Shown: positions 8,541-18,175, counted from the first letter of the stretch. The stretch is 32,751 bases of DNA from CAINVV01 sp964506325 (GCA_964506325.1 CAZDLO010000039.1:1-32751); one strand, 5' to 3'. Notes: generated from the sequence alone by a model not told the origin. Made by a program: numbers and translations.

Positions 8541-9266
8541 TCAGTAATCCACTCTCTTCCCCAACGCAATCCTGGTGTGCTGTTTCTCCATTGGCCGGAA
8601 GACATAGACTACACCATAATCAGCAGCACGCTCCCTTTTGAGATCTTCCGGCAATGAGGTATAACACTCTTCTACTTCATTCCATATATCCAGGATGATT
8701 TCATCCGCTTCTGCACGCATGGAGGAGACTTTCTGGGTCCATCTGACCGTGTTGCTCTGAAGTGTCTTCTGGAAATGGTAGGCATCGACAAACTGATCAA
8801 ACTTCACCTTGACGACAGCAATGGAAGGATTATAAAGAGGATTTCCTCCGTGAAGAACCCGCTGATGCTCACCTTCAATGATCTTCTTGCCCCATTCGAG
8901 GAGTTCTGATTCAAGGATCAGTGAGGGAGATTTCTTATCGCCCACCATGCCGTAAAAATTACGGACCTCAGGCTTCATATCTCCCCGTTGGATCGAGAAA
9001 TTAAGTATCTGAATGAAATGAGACAGGTAAATCCTTGCTTTTTTTGCAGTCTCAAGGTACGTCCGGCTGTTTTTATCCTGCTGTGCTCTTGCCAGCTTAT
9101 GGTGGATAAGGTTTGTTTCAAACCCCGGGAAAAAGGCACGCAGCCTGGTCAGTGTATTGACAGAGAAAGCAAGTTCTTCGACAGCTTTTTTCTGGCCCAT
9201 TAAAATGGCCGTGTTAATGGCTCTAAGTCTTGCCTGGTCCGTGTTAGGTAGTCTTCTGTAAGGCAT
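8541..9266 (-). CDS. Conserved hypothetical protein, helical, cytoplasmic
   Basis: A 241-aa protein without signal peptide or membrane segment. It is rich in charged residues and predicted to be mostly alpha-helical. It opens with MPYRRLPNTDQARLRAI, which I recall as a recurring N-terminus of an uncharacterised Bacteroidota family; I cannot name a Pfam family with confidence. No catalytic motif is evident. The stop is 2 bp from the stop of the convergent YhhN gene, and upstream on its own strand lies the 3' side of the sdh operon. A weak -7-like sequence (TACCTTCG, minus strand, 9304-9311) is 37 bp before the ATG. Real coding is supported by the uninterrupted frame and ordinary composition. 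Confidence 0.75.
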   Translation of the reverse strand: MPYRRLPNTDQARLRAINTAILMGQKKAVEELAFSVNTLTRLRAFFPGFETNLIHHKLARAQQDKNSRTYLETAKKARIYLSHFIQILNFSIQRGDMKPEVRNFYGMVGDKKSPSLILESELLEWGKKIIEGEHQRVLHGGNPLYNPSIAVVKVKFDQFVDAYHFQKTLQSNTVRWTQKVSSMRAEADEIILDIWNEVEECYTSLPEDLKRERAADYGVVYVFRPMEKQHTRIALGKRVDY

Positions 9267-9477
9267 CTTTTCCGTATTAAGGAACAGTTTTCATGTATCG
9301 ATGCGAAGGTAAATATTCTGAAAAAAAAATACCCTTCGCACAAAAACAAGAAACAAGAGTTATGAACTAATTGATGTTGATAACGGTAGTTACTGTTCGC
9401 TGCGGAGCCTTATTTATATGAGAAATTGGATGGGAAGTAAAGTTAAAGGTATTTTACTCCCTGCTTCCCTTAGAAAT

Positions 9478-10239
9478 TTAGTCGGAAAATTTCGCACTTA
9501 GATATTCGCGGTTGAGCCTGGCAATATGGGAGATTGAGATACTCTTCGGACAAGCAAGTTCGCAACCTCCGGTATTGGTGCATCCACCGAAGCCAAGTTC
9601 GTCCATCTTGGCTACCATGGCTTTGGCACGTTTTTTTGCTTCAATCCTTCCTTGGGGCAACTTGGCAAACTGAGAAACCTTGGCAGCTACAAACAACATT
9701 GCTGAAGAGTTTTTACACGTTGCCACACAAGCTCCACAGCCTATGCAGGCTGCCGCATCCATGGCTTCCTCTGCATCGTCCTGTCCAATCAGAATGGCAT
9801 TGCCATCCGGCACCCCGCCTGTGTTAACTGATACATAGCCACCAGCCTGCTGAATCTTTTCAAAAGCGGTACGGTCAACCATGACATCCTTAATTACGGG
9901 AAAGGCTGCGGAGCGCCATGGCTCCACCACAATGGTCTGGCCTTCATGAAACTTCCGCATGTGCAGCTGGCATGTCGTCACTTCCGAATCCGGACCGTGC
10001 GCATGACCATTGATATACATGGAACACATACCGCAAATACCTTCACGGCAATCGTGGTCAAAGGCAATCGGGTCCTTGCCCTCGATGATAAGCTTGTCAT
10101 TCAGGATATCAATCATCTCGAGAAAAGAGGTGCCCTGTGAAACATTTTCAACCATGTAGGTTTCAAAACGTCCTTTTGATTTCGGATTATTCTGTCTCCA
10201 GACTTTTACATGTATCTTATTGAGAATTATATCTGCCAT
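9478..10239 (-). CDS. sdhB: Succinate dehydrogenase/fumarate reductase iron-sulfur subunit
   Basis: A 253-aa electron-transfer subunit that passes electrons between the flavin of SdhA and the haems and quinone site of SdhC. All cluster ligands are visible. Cys64, Cys69, Cys72 and Cys90 hold the [2Fe-2S] cluster in an N-terminal plant-ferredoxin-type domain. Cys165, Cys168, Cys171 and Cys230 fit the [4Fe-4S] cluster, and Cys175, Cys220 and Cys226 the [3Fe-4S] cluster. It is the last gene of sdhC-sdhA-sdhB, starting 28 bp after the sdhA stop. In anaerobic Bacteroidota the same type of complex runs as fumarate reductase, so the direction of the reaction cannot be decided from the sequence. The 211 bp after the stop contain a weak 7-bp inverted repeat (9303-9309 with 9333-9339) but no clear terminator. 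Confidence 0.97.
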   Translation of the reverse strand: MADIILNKIHVKVWRQNNPKSKGRFETYMVENVSQGTSFLEMIDILNDKLIIEGKDPIAFDHDCREGICGMCSMYINGHAHGPDSEVTTCQLHMRKFHEGQTIVVEPWRSAAFPVIKDVMVDRTAFEKIQQAGGYVSVNTGGVPDGNAILIGQDDAEEAMDAAACIGCGACVATCKNSSAMLFVAAKVSQFAKLPQGRIEAKKRAKAMVAKMDELGFGGCTNTGGCELACPKSISISHIARLNREYLSAKFSD

Positions 10240-10267
10240 TTTGTTCGGTTTTTTCTGTCTTCAACAA

Positions 10268-12208
10268 TTATTTATAACTTCTCTGGGTCAGCGCGATGGT
10301 CTCAAATACCAGTTCTTCCTTGTGCAGAACCGGCTCTTCGTCAACCCCCTTGTACTCCCAGGCGGCCACATAGGCAAAATTTTCGTCATCACGCTTTGCC
10401 TCACCCTCTTCAGTGGCCGACTCTTCGCGGAAGTGACCTCCGCACGATTCATTTCTGTTGAGAGCATCCCTGGCCAATAGTTCTCCCAGTTCAAGAAAAT
10501 CAGCAACCCGTCCGGCTTTTTCAAGCTCAGGGTTTACATTGTTCATTTCCCCCGGAACCAGCAGGTCAGAATAAAACTCCTTGCGCAATTTCCTGATTTC
10601 GTCGATTGCCTTTTTCAAGCCGGCTTCGTTCCTCGACATTCCGACATGGTCCCACATAATGGCTCCCAGTTTTTTGTGAAAATGGTCAACAGGAGTCTTT
10701 CCCTTAATATTGAAAAGATTTTCCAGCTTATCTTTTACGGCCTTTTCGGCTGTTTCAAATTCGGGAAGAGTTGTGCTGATTTTGGGCACCATGATTTCAT
10801 TTCCAAGGTAATCACCTATGGTATAGGGAAGTACGAAATATCCGTCTGCCAATCCCTGCATCAATGCTGATGCCCCCAGGCGATTGGCGCCATGGTCTGA
10901 AAAATTGGCCTCTCCAACAGAATAAAGGCCCGGAATACTTGTCATCAGGTTGTAATCGACCCAGGTACCGCCCATTGTATAGTGAATGGCAGGATAGATC
11001 TGCATGGGTTCCTTGTAGGGATCCACATCGGTAATCTTCTCATACATCTGGAAAAGGTTGCCGTAACGTTTGGCAATGGTATCCCTTCCAAGCCTTTCAA
11101 TGGCATATTTGAAATCCAGGAAAACAGCCATTCCTTCCTTGTTTACGCCAAAGCCTGCATCACAACGTTCCTTGGCGGCCCTGGAAGCGACATCCCTCGG
11201 AACCAGGTTGCCGTAAGAAGGGTACCTGCGCTCAAGGTAGAAATCACGGTCTTCATCCTTGATATCATTGGGTTTTATCTCCCCCTTTTTAAGTTTCTCG
11301 GCATCTTCCCTTTTCCTTGGGACCCAGACACGGCCGTCGTTACGGAGCGATTCCGACATCAGGGTAAGTTTGGATTGCTGCGACCCGTGCACCGGGATAC
11401 AGGTGGGATGAATCTGCACATAGCAGGGATTGGCAAAATATGCTCCTTTTTTGTAGGCTACCCATGATGCGGAGGCATTGCAACCCATGGCATTGGTGGA
11501 AAGGAAAAACACGTTCCCGTATCCGCCTGTCGCAAGTACAACAGCATGTGCTCCAAAACGTTTCACTTCGCCAGTCACCATATCACGGGCAATAATACCG
11601 CGGGCTTTACCTTCAATTACAACCAGGTCGAGCATTTCATGCCTGGTGTGCATTGTCACACCACCCTCGTGGATCTGGCGGTTAAGTGCTGAATAGGCCC
11701 CTAAAAGCAACTGCTGACCTGTTTGCCCGCGTGCATAAAAAGTACGGCTTACGAGAACACCCCCGAAAGACCGGTTGGAAAGCAGTCCGCCGTATTCGCG
11801 TGCGAACGGAACACCCTGGGCAACACACTGGTCGATAATGCTGGGCGATACCTCGGCAAGCCTGTGGACATTGGATTCACGGGCCCGGTAGTCGCCTCCC
11901 TTGATGGTGTCATAAAAGAGCCTGTATACGGAGTCATTGTCATTCTGGTAATTCTTGGCAGCATTGATTCCGCCCTGTGCGGCAATGGAGTGGGCTCTCC
12001 TGGGACTATCCTGGTAACAGAATGCTGTCACATTGTAACCCAGTTCTGCCAGTGAAGCAGCAGCCGATGCTCCTGCCAACCCGGTGCCAACGACTATTAC
12101 ATCCAGTTTTCGCTTATTTGCCGGACTGACTACTTTAATCTTTGCCTTGTGGTTAGACCATTTTTCGCCAATTGGTCCGGATGGTATTTTTGAATTCAGT
12201 GTGCTCAT
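10268..12208 (-). CDS. sdhA: Succinate dehydrogenase/fumarate reductase flavoprotein subunit
   Basis: The 646-aa catalytic subunit, which interconverts succinate and fumarate at a covalently bound FAD. The dinucleotide fold VVGTGLAGASAAASLAELG begins near residue 39. The FAD-attachment motif RAHSIAAQGG places the linking histidine at His73. Further conserved blocks include HPTCIPVHG in the substrate region, HYTMGGTWVDYN, and GEANFSDHGANRLGASALMQGL. The length and the quinol-type C-terminus fit the type B enzymes of Bacteroidota and epsilon-proteobacteria. It starts 24 bp after the sdhC stop and is followed by sdhB. No frame or motif defect is seen. Confidence 0.98.
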   Translation of the reverse strand: MSTLNSKIPSGPIGEKWSNHKAKIKVVSPANKRKLDVIVVGTGLAGASAAASLAELGYNVTAFCYQDSPRRAHSIAAQGGINAAKNYQNDNDSVYRLFYDTIKGGDYRARESNVHRLAEVSPSIIDQCVAQGVPFAREYGGLLSNRSFGGVLVSRTFYARGQTGQQLLLGAYSALNRQIHEGGVTMHTRHEMLDLVVIEGKARGIIARDMVTGEVKRFGAHAVVLATGGYGNVFFLSTNAMGCNASASWVAYKKGAYFANPCYVQIHPTCIPVHGSQQSKLTLMSESLRNDGRVWVPRKREDAEKLKKGEIKPNDIKDEDRDFYLERRYPSYGNLVPRDVASRAAKERCDAGFGVNKEGMAVFLDFKYAIERLGRDTIAKRYGNLFQMYEKITDVDPYKEPMQIYPAIHYTMGGTWVDYNLMTSIPGLYSVGEANFSDHGANRLGASALMQGLADGYFVLPYTIGDYLGNEIMVPKISTTLPEFETAEKAVKDKLENLFNIKGKTPVDHFHKKLGAIMWDHVGMSRNEAGLKKAIDEIRKLRKEFYSDLLVPGEMNNVNPELEKAGRVADFLELGELLARDALNRNESCGGHFREESATEEGEAKRDDENFAYVAAWEYKGVDEEPVLHKEELVFETIALTQRSYK

Positions 12209-12232
12209 ATCTTGGAAGCTTTGAAGTTCAGG

Positions 12233-12913
12233 TTAGAATTTGATCATGAAATAAACCGGGATATAGGAAAACCCGGAAGCAAAAATTACACCTATTATAA
12301 CCGCCAGGGCCTTCAGCCTTTTCAGCCAGACCTGGTTGCTGATGCCGATGGTCTGGAAGGCACTCCAGAAACCATGACTGATGTGAAGACCTACCAGGAC
12401 ACCTCCTGCAATGTAAAAACCGCCGTACAATGGATTGAGGAACAGGTTGCTCACCAAGGCATAGGCATTGTGCATTTCAATTCCGTCAACATTTACCTGG
12501 CTCAGCAGGGGATCGCCGGTAAACTTCATCTTGATCCAGAAATTTAATATATGAATCACCAGGAATATCAATACCATGCCACCAAGAATGAACATGTTCT
12601 TGGCAGGTTCCCACCAGCTTAACAACTGATCGCCGTATTCATATTTTTGCGGCCGTGCCTTCATATTTTCAAGTGTGATCAGGCAGGACCAGATGATGTG
12701 AATTACAAATCCAAGTGCCAGAATGGGTTCCATAATCCTGATAAGAGGATTGGTAGCCATAAAATGAGCGGCAAGATTAAACAGCCTGCCAGAATCATCA
12801 AAGGTCAACAACAAATTCAAGGTGAGATGGATAAGGAGGAATGAGATCAGGAAAAGACCAGTGATACTCATTAGGAACTTCCGCCCGATGGAGGCGCTCA
12901 TGAAACTGCTCAT
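12233..12913 (-). CDS. sdhC: Succinate dehydrogenase/fumarate reductase dihaem cytochrome b subunit, type B
   Basis: A 226-aa inner-membrane subunit with five transmembrane helices that anchors SdhAB and exchanges electrons with the quinone pool. A single large cytochrome b with no separate SdhD is the hallmark of the type B complex. His72, His121, and His177 or His180 lie inside helices, with His29 in the first, so four haem ligands for two haems b are available in the order known from Wolinella FrdC; the exact pairing is inferred. It is the first gene of the operon. Upstream there is a TATCTTTG box and a 16-bp perfect palindrome, both in the leader region. Confidence 0.95.
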   Translation of the reverse strand: MSSFMSASIGRKFLMSITGLFLISFLLIHLTLNLLLTFDDSGRLFNLAAHFMATNPLIRIMEPILALGFVIHIIWSCLITLENMKARPQKYEYGDQLLSWWEPAKNMFILGGMVLIFLVIHILNFWIKMKFTGDPLLSQVNVDGIEMHNAYALVSNLFLNPLYGGFYIAGGVLVGLHISHGFWSAFQTIGISNQVWLKRLKALAVIIGVIFASGFSYIPVYFMIKF

Positions 12914-12938
12914 AAGAACTTGTATTAATTTAGTATTG

Positions 12939-12954
12939 GAAAATTCGAATTTTC
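12939..12954. promoter_or_regulatory. Perfect 16-bp palindrome in the sdhC leader
   Basis: GAAAATTCGAATTTTC is its own reverse complement. It lies 25 bp before the sdhC start and downstream of the candidate -7 box at 13008-13015. A symmetric site in the transcribed leader suggests a homodimeric regulator (operator) or a small RNA hairpin. It does not match the FNR/CRP half-site pattern. Confidence 0.4.
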
Positions 12955-13007
12955 AAATGTTTTTCAAATTTAGAGGATGGATCCCTGTTATACAAATAGA
13001 AGAAGCA

Positions 13008-13015
13008 CAAAGATA
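13008..13015 (-). promoter_or_regulatory. Candidate -7 box for the sdhCAB operon
   Basis: On the minus strand this reads TATCTTTG, an exact TAnnTTTG match, followed by TGC as at lepA. It is 94 bp upstream of the sdhC ATG, leaving a leader of about 90 nt that contains the 12939-12954 palindrome. No clear -33 TTTG is seen. The rest of 12914-13188 holds no gene; the part nearest 13189 is very AT-rich and should contain the promoter of the divergent receptor gene. Confidence 0.45.
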
Positions 13016-13188
13016 TTATTTATAATCTTTCCAGTTATTTTTTTCCGGAAGACCGTATTTCCTCCGTGTTGACTGTAAGGCGTTTCCGTCAATAAGATTT
13101 CTTAATTAATTGTTAATCTTTGGTTCTACAACTTACAAATTATAACCTTTTAAAAAAACAATCGTTATTATAACAAATATGATTCGTC

Positions 13189-15576
13189 ATGAAAAGATAT
13201 TTTCCTATCCTATTTTTCTTTTTCTTTTTATCTGTCAGTGCCCAGCAATCATCATCCTCCATAAAAGGCCGGGTTTACAATGCGAAAAATAATGAGCCCG
13301 TAGAGTTCGCGACAGTGGTAATTCAAAATACTGTAAACGGTACAAACAGTGACCTTGAAGGCAATTTTACCCTTAAGCAGATTGAGCCGGGGTTTTTCCA
13401 GCTTAAGGTAACAGCAATTGGGTTTAAGCCTTATGTATCAGAGACATTCAGGATAACAAAGGCAAAAGGAGCAATCATCAACATACCGATGGAAGAGGAT
13501 GAAATCCGACTGGAGGAAATTGTGGTCCGGCCCAATTCATACCCCAAAAGGGACGAGAGCCCAACCTCACTCCGGACTATCGGCATCGATGAGATCGAAA
13601 AAAACCCCGGCGGCAACCGTGACATCACCAAAGTAATTCAATCCTTTCCGGGTGTTTCTTCCACTCCTGCCTTTCGTAATGACGTGATAGTCAGGGGAGG
13701 AGGCCCAAGCGAGAATAAATTCTATCTCGATGGAGTTGAAATTCCCAACCTCAACCACTTTGCCACCCAAGGCGCCTCCGGAGGACCGGCGGGTATCATT
13801 AATGTTGATTTTGTACGTGAAGTCAATTTCTATTCAGGCGCCTTTCCGTCAGCCTATGGCAATGCCATGAGCTCAGTCCTGGAGTTCTCACAGAAAAATG
13901 CCAATACGGAAAAACCAAAATTCCGCGCTACCGTCGGGGCATCAGACCTTGCCTTCTCTTCGGAAGGGCCAATCTCAGCAAAAACAACTTATCTGGCTTC
14001 GGTGCGGAGATCCTACCTGCAACTTTTGTTTGGTGCCCTCGGATTGCCATTTCTTCCGACCTACAATGATTTTCAATTCAAGGTCAAGACCAAAATCAAC
14101 GATAAGACTGAGCTTTCCCTGATCGGACTCGGAGCCCTTGATGATTCGAAGCTAAACCTGGAGGCCAACGAAACAGAAGAACAGCGGTTTATTCTCAGTT
14201 ACCTCCCTGAAAACAAGCAATGGAATTACACCTTTGGAACAGTACTCAAACATTACAATGCATCCGGATATAATACTTACATCCTGAGTCACAACACCCT
14301 CAACAATGCACAGATCAAGTACAAGGACAATGTTGTGACGCCAGGAAACCTGATCCTTGATTATGATTCGCGGGAGAGCGAAACAAAATTCAGGTTTGAA
14401 CATTATTACCTGTCGAAGACAAAATTCAAAATTACCTACGGTGCCGATCTTCAATATGCCCAATATTACAACAACACTTACCAGCAGGTCTATGAGTCGG
14501 GAGCCTCTCAACCTTTCAACTATTTAACCAACCTGGACTTTGTTAAATACGGATTCGCAAGCCAGGTTACCAAGGATTTTTTTGCCAGGCAATTAACGCT
14601 TTCACTAGGAATAAGGGGGGATGGCAACAACTACTCTTCAGCCATGTCAAATCCTTTTGAAAATCTTTCGCCCCGATTTTCTGCCAGCTACCGGCTCGGA
14701 GGAAGGACAACCCTCAATTTCAATACCGGAAGATACATGCAGCTGCCAGCCTATACAACGCTGGGATTCCGCAACAAGGCCGGGGACCTGGTCAATAAGA
14801 AGAATGGCGTCGGGATGATTGGCGTCAACCACCTGGTGGCAGGCATTGATTTCAGGCCCAATACCAATACCCAGCTAACGGCTGAGGGCTTCTACAAAGG
14901 ATACAGCAAATATCCGTTTTCGGTAAGGGATTCAATTTCGCTGGCCAGCAAGGGGGCAGACTATGAGGTCTTTGGAAATGAAGAGGTAAAATCGATCGGC
15001 AATGGCCGTGCTATGGGATTTGAGCTACTATCGAGGTACAGGGACCTTTGGGGATTCAAAGGGGTATTGACCTATACCTACGTAAGAAGCGAATTTACTG
15101 ATATCCATGGGGACTATGTCCCTTCCGCCTGGGACAACCGTCATTTACTGACATTGACTGCCACGCGGTCTTTCAAGAATAACTGGGACTTCGGTTTTAA
15201 ATGGCGCTACATAGGAGGTGCACCCTATACTCCGTGGGATATCGAAAAATCTTCCATAAAAGCTGCCTGGGATACCCAGGGCCGTGGCTACCTGGATTAC
15301 AGCCAATTCAACAAATTAAGGCTGGAGGCCTTTCAACAGCTTGACATCCGCGTCGACAAGGCATGGTATTACAAAAACTGGTCACTGATGTTGTACCTCG
15401 ACATACAGAATGCCTACAATTTCAAGGCAGATGTGCCTCCAAACCTTATACCGCAGGCAGATGCCAACGGAATTCCGCTGACGGATCCGACGGATGCATC
15501 CAGGTATTTGCTCAAAACAATAGCCAACGCATCCGGAACGGTCCTGCCAACGATCGGAATAATGATCGAATTTTAA
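13189..15576 (+). CDS. TonB-dependent receptor with carboxypeptidase-regulatory-like domain
   Basis: A 795-aa outer-membrane transporter. The signal peptide covers residues 1 to about 18 (a long Phe-rich core ending SVSAQQ). A CarboxypepD_reg-like beta-sandwich spans about 25-110, and the plug about 120-230, with the typical VIRGGGPSENKFYLDGVEIP-type block at 167-186. A 22-strand-type barrel runs to the C-terminal aromatic residue (IMIEF), as needed for BAM-dependent insertion. There is no SusD partner on either side and the length is far below that of SusC, so this is not a polysaccharide-utilisation pair. The cargo may be a metal chelate, a vitamin, a peptide or an oligosaccharide and cannot be told from the sequence. 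It is transcribed alone, divergent from sdhCAB. Confidence 0.93.
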   Translation: MKRYFPILFFFFFLSVSAQQSSSSIKGRVYNAKNNEPVEFATVVIQNTVNGTNSDLEGNFTLKQIEPGFFQLKVTAIGFKPYVSETFRITKAKGAIINIPMEEDEIRLEEIVVRPNSYPKRDESPTSLRTIGIDEIEKNPGGNRDITKVIQSFPGVSSTPAFRNDVIVRGGGPSENKFYLDGVEIPNLNHFATQGASGGPAGIINVDFVREVNFYSGAFPSAYGNAMSSVLEFSQKNANTEKPKFRATVGASDLAFSSEGPISAKTTYLASVRRSYLQLLFGALGLPFLPTYNDFQFKVKTKINDKTELSLIGLGALDDSKLNLEANETEEQRFILSYLPENKQWNYTFGTVLKHYNASGYNTYILSHNTLNNAQIKYKDNVVTPGNLILDYDSRESETKFRFEHYYLSKTKFKITYGADLQYAQYYNNTYQQVYESGASQPFNYLTNLDFVKYGFASQVTKDFFARQLTLSLGIRGDGNNYSSAMSNPFENLSPRFSASYRLGGRTTLNFNTGRYMQLPAYTTLGFRNKAGDLVNKKNGVGMIGVNHLVAGIDFRPNTNTQLTAEGFYKGYSKYPFSVRDSISLASKGADYEVFGNEEVKSIGNGRAMGFELLSRYRDLWGFKGVLTYTYVRSEFTDIHGDYVPSAWDNRHLLTLTATRSFKNNWDFGFKWRYIGGAPYTPWDIEKSSIKAAWDTQGRGYLDYSQFNKLRLEAFQQLDIRVDKAWYYKNWSLMLYLDIQNAYNFKADVPPNLIPQADANGIPLTDPTDASRYLLKTIANASGTVLPTIGIMIEF

Positions 15577-15708
15577 ACCTGTTTCTTTCCTGTTGTATTT
15601 TTCCTTAACTTGTATGGTATGAGGAAGTCATCCCTGCAAAATCAATTGATATTCAACATCAAATGAAGGTGACCAAAAACTAATTTACACATTAAATGAA
15701 CTAAAAAC

Positions 15709-15740
15709 TTGGAAGTTAGGATTTGATTTTCGTTAATTTG
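15709..15740 (+). promoter_or_regulatory. Candidate promoter of topA
   Basis: A TTG at 15709-15711 is followed after 21 bp by TTAATTTG at 15733-15740, one base away from the TAnnTTTG consensus, and the spacing suits the -33/-7 pair of Bacteroidota. The -7 box ends 40 bp before the topA ATG. Confidence 0.4.
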
Positions 15741-15780
15741 CAAAGTTTTTTAGAAATCACCGGTCACTTACGTTCACATT

Positions 15781-18111
15781 ATGGAAGAAAATCTGGTTAT
15801 CGTCGAGTCTCCTGCCAAGGCAAAAACCATAGAGAAATTTTTGGGTAAAGATTACCTTGTCAAATCCAGCTTCGGTCATATTCGTGATCTGGATAAAAAA
15901 GATTTCGGGGTCGACATTAACAACCACTACGAACCCAACTATATTATTTCGGAGGACAAGAAAAAGGTTGTGGCAGAACTGAAAAAGATGGCCAAAGCTG
16001 CCAAGACAATCTGGATCGCCTCGGACGAGGACCGCGAAGGGGAGGCAATCGCCTGGCATTTAATGGAGGTTCTGAAGTTAAATCCGGAGACAACCAACAG
16101 GATCGTTTTCCATGAAATCACGAAGGATGCTATCCAGCACGCCATCCAGCACCCCCGTCACCTGAACAAGGATCTCGTGGATGCGCAGCAGGCCCGGCGG
16201 ATACTTGACAGGCTGGTGGGATTTGAGATCTCCCCGGTGTTGTGGAAAAAAGTGAGGCCGTCACTTTCTGCAGGGAGAGTTCAGTCTGTTGCAGTAAGAC
16301 TGATCGTTGAGCGTGAACGCGAAATTACCAGTGCAGTGTCAGTGCCTTTTTTTAAAGTCAGTGCACTATTTGATGTACCCGAGAAATCCGGCAAGATTAC
16401 ATTGCTAAAAGCGGAATGTTCTGAGCGGTTTGAGAACGAGGAAGAAGCTACCCTGTTCCTGCAGAAATGCAGCAGGGCCGAATTTGTGATAGGTGATATC
16501 ATCACAAAGCCTGCCAGGAAATCTCCGGCTCCGCCATTTACGACGTCAACCCTTCAGCAGGAGGCCAGCAGAAAACTGGGTTTCCCTGTTTCCCTGACCA
16601 TGTCTGTGGCCCAGAGGCTCTATGAAGCCGGAAAAATCACCTACATGCGTACCGACTCTGTCAATCTGTCACAAACCGCTATCAATAGCGCGAAAAAGAA
16701 GATAATAGACTCATATGGTGATAAATACGTGAAAATTCGCCATTATAAAACCAACTCCAAAGGAGCCCAGGAAGCTCATGAGGCCATCCGACCCACCAAT
16801 TTTTTTGAAGAAGAGGTAGATGGTTCTCAGCAGGAGCAAAAATTATACAGCCTGATCTGGAAAAGAACACTTGCGTCCCAGATGGCAGATGCAGAACTTG
16901 AACGAACAAATGTGACCATCAATATATCAAATACCTCAGAGCGGTTCATGGCATCCGGAGAGGTAATGAAATTCGATGGTTTTCTTGGGGTATATCTTGA
17001 ATCAAGCGATGAAGAGAATCTCTCAGATGAAGAAAAGGGATTACTTCCACCACTGACGGTCGACCAGAAACTGGTGGCCGGCTCTATCCTGGCCCAGCAG
17101 CGTTTTACGCTAAAACCCCCCAGGTACACCGAAGCCAGCCTAGTCAAGAAACTGGAGGAACTTGGTATTGGCAGGCCATCCACCTATGCACCGACCATCA
17201 CAACGATCCAGCAAAGGGATTATGTAGTCAAGGAAGACCGGCCTGGGACCGAACGAAAATACATTCAGCTGCACCTTAAAACCGGCAATATCAAACGTGA
17301 GGAGAAAGGAGAAATGGTGGGAACTGAAAAATCAAAACTGTTTCCAACAGATATCGGACTTGTTGTCAATGATTTCCTGATGAAGCATTTTGAATCCATC
17401 ATCGATTTTAATTTCACCGCCTCCGTGGAAAAACAATTTGACGAAATTGCTGAGGGAAATATTGTCTGGCAGAAGATGATCGATGAATTTTACCAGCCTT
17501 TCCACCTACAGATAGAAGATGCGCTTGCCAATTCAGACAGGGCAAGGGGAGAGCGGATCCTGGGTCAGGATCCGGCTACCGGAAAGACCTTAACCGCAAA
17601 AATAGGCAGATTCGGCCCCTTTATTCAGCTGGGTGAGGCTTCAGAAGACGGAAGCGAGAAACCTACATTTGCCAGCTTGCATCAAGGCCAGAGCATCGAG
17701 ACCATTACACTCGATCAGGCATTAAAACTGTTCGATCTGCCAAGGGAACTCGGTGATTATGAGGACAAAAAAGTCATTGTTGGAATCGGTAAATTCGGTC
17801 CTTATGTCAAGCATGATGCCAACTTCGTTTCATTAAAAAAGGGAGTTGACGATCCATATACCATCTCTATTGACAGGGCAGTCGAGCTGATACTCGAGAA
17901 ACGTGAGAAAATTTCCAGCTCCCTGCTGAAAACCTTTGAGGAAGATCCTGAAATAAAAATCATTGATGGTCGCTGGGGTCCATACATCTCCTACAAGAAA
18001 CAAAACTTTAAACTTAAGAAGGGTATCAGTACAGATCAAATAACTTACATTTCCTGTAAGGAGATCATCGATACTGAACTCAGGAAGCCAAAGCAGAAAA
18101 AATCAAAATAG
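15781..18111 (+). CDS. topA: DNA topoisomerase I
   Basis: A 776-aa type IA topoisomerase that relaxes negative supercoils through a 5'-phosphotyrosine intermediate. The Toprim domain is at the N-terminus (LVIVESPAKAKTIEKFLG at residues 5-22) and contains the acidic triad in ASDEDREGEAIAWHL near 80-94. The catalytic Tyr is Tyr288 in GKITYMRTDS. The C-terminus has three TopoC-type repeats, marked by FGPFIQLG, FGPYVKHD and WGPYISYK, and no Cys4 zinc fingers; only isolated cysteines occur there. That is the arrangement known for Bacteroidota and Chlamydiae rather than E. coli. A hairpin plus T-run follows the stop directly. Confidence 0.97.
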   Translation: MEENLVIVESPAKAKTIEKFLGKDYLVKSSFGHIRDLDKKDFGVDINNHYEPNYIISEDKKKVVAELKKMAKAAKTIWIASDEDREGEAIAWHLMEVLKLNPETTNRIVFHEITKDAIQHAIQHPRHLNKDLVDAQQARRILDRLVGFEISPVLWKKVRPSLSAGRVQSVAVRLIVEREREITSAVSVPFFKVSALFDVPEKSGKITLLKAECSERFENEEEATLFLQKCSRAEFVIGDIITKPARKSPAPPFTTSTLQQEASRKLGFPVSLTMSVAQRLYEAGKITYMRTDSVNLSQTAINSAKKKIIDSYGDKYVKIRHYKTNSKGAQEAHEAIRPTNFFEEEVDGSQQEQKLYSLIWKRTLASQMADAELERTNVTINISNTSERFMASGEVMKFDGFLGVYLESSDEENLSDEEKGLLPPLTVDQKLVAGSILAQQRFTLKPPRYTEASLVKKLEELGIGRPSTYAPTITTIQQRDYVVKEDRPGTERKYIQLHLKTGNIKREEKGEMVGTEKSKLFPTDIGLVVNDFLMKHFESIIDFNFTASVEKQFDEIAEGNIVWQKMIDEFYQPFHLQIEDALANSDRARGERILGQDPATGKTLTAKIGRFGPFIQLGEASEDGSEKPTFASLHQGQSIETITLDQALKLFDLPRELGDYEDKKVIVGIGKFGPYVKHDANFVSLKKGVDDPYTISIDRAVELILEKREKISSSLLKTFEEDPEIKIIDGRWGPYISYKKQNFKLKKGISTDQITYISCKEIIDTELRKPKQKKSK

Positions 18112-18115
18112 ATAA

Positions 18116-18152
18116 TTTTCCCCCGGGCTGATTTATTGGGGAAAGTTTTTTT
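18116..18152 (+). terminator. Rho-independent terminator of topA
   Basis: An 8-bp stem (18116-18123 with 18138-18145; CCCC with GGGG, TTT with AAA, and a T-G closing pair), a 14-nt loop, and a run of seven T at 18146-18152 begin 5 nt after the topA stop. The T-run merges with TTATTTTG (18151-18158), which resembles a -7 box for the next gene, so terminator and downstream promoter may overlap. Confidence 0.75.
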
Positions 18153-18175
18153 ATTTTGTGGTAAAACAATGACTT

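Noticed and set aside
9303..9339. Terminator hairpin downstream of sdhB
   Set aside because: Only a 7-bp stem with a 23-nt loop and no U-tract after the stem; too weak to call.
10982..11467. 161-aa plus-strand open frame and several others opposite sdhA
   Set aside because: Antisense shadows of a well-conserved gene with intact FAD motifs; composition is that of a reverse-complement frame.
13189..15576. SusC-like receptor of a polysaccharide-utilisation locus
   Set aside because: Length is 795 aa, not about 1000, and there is no SusD, glycoside hydrolase or hybrid sensor nearby; only a generic TonB-dependent receptor is supported.
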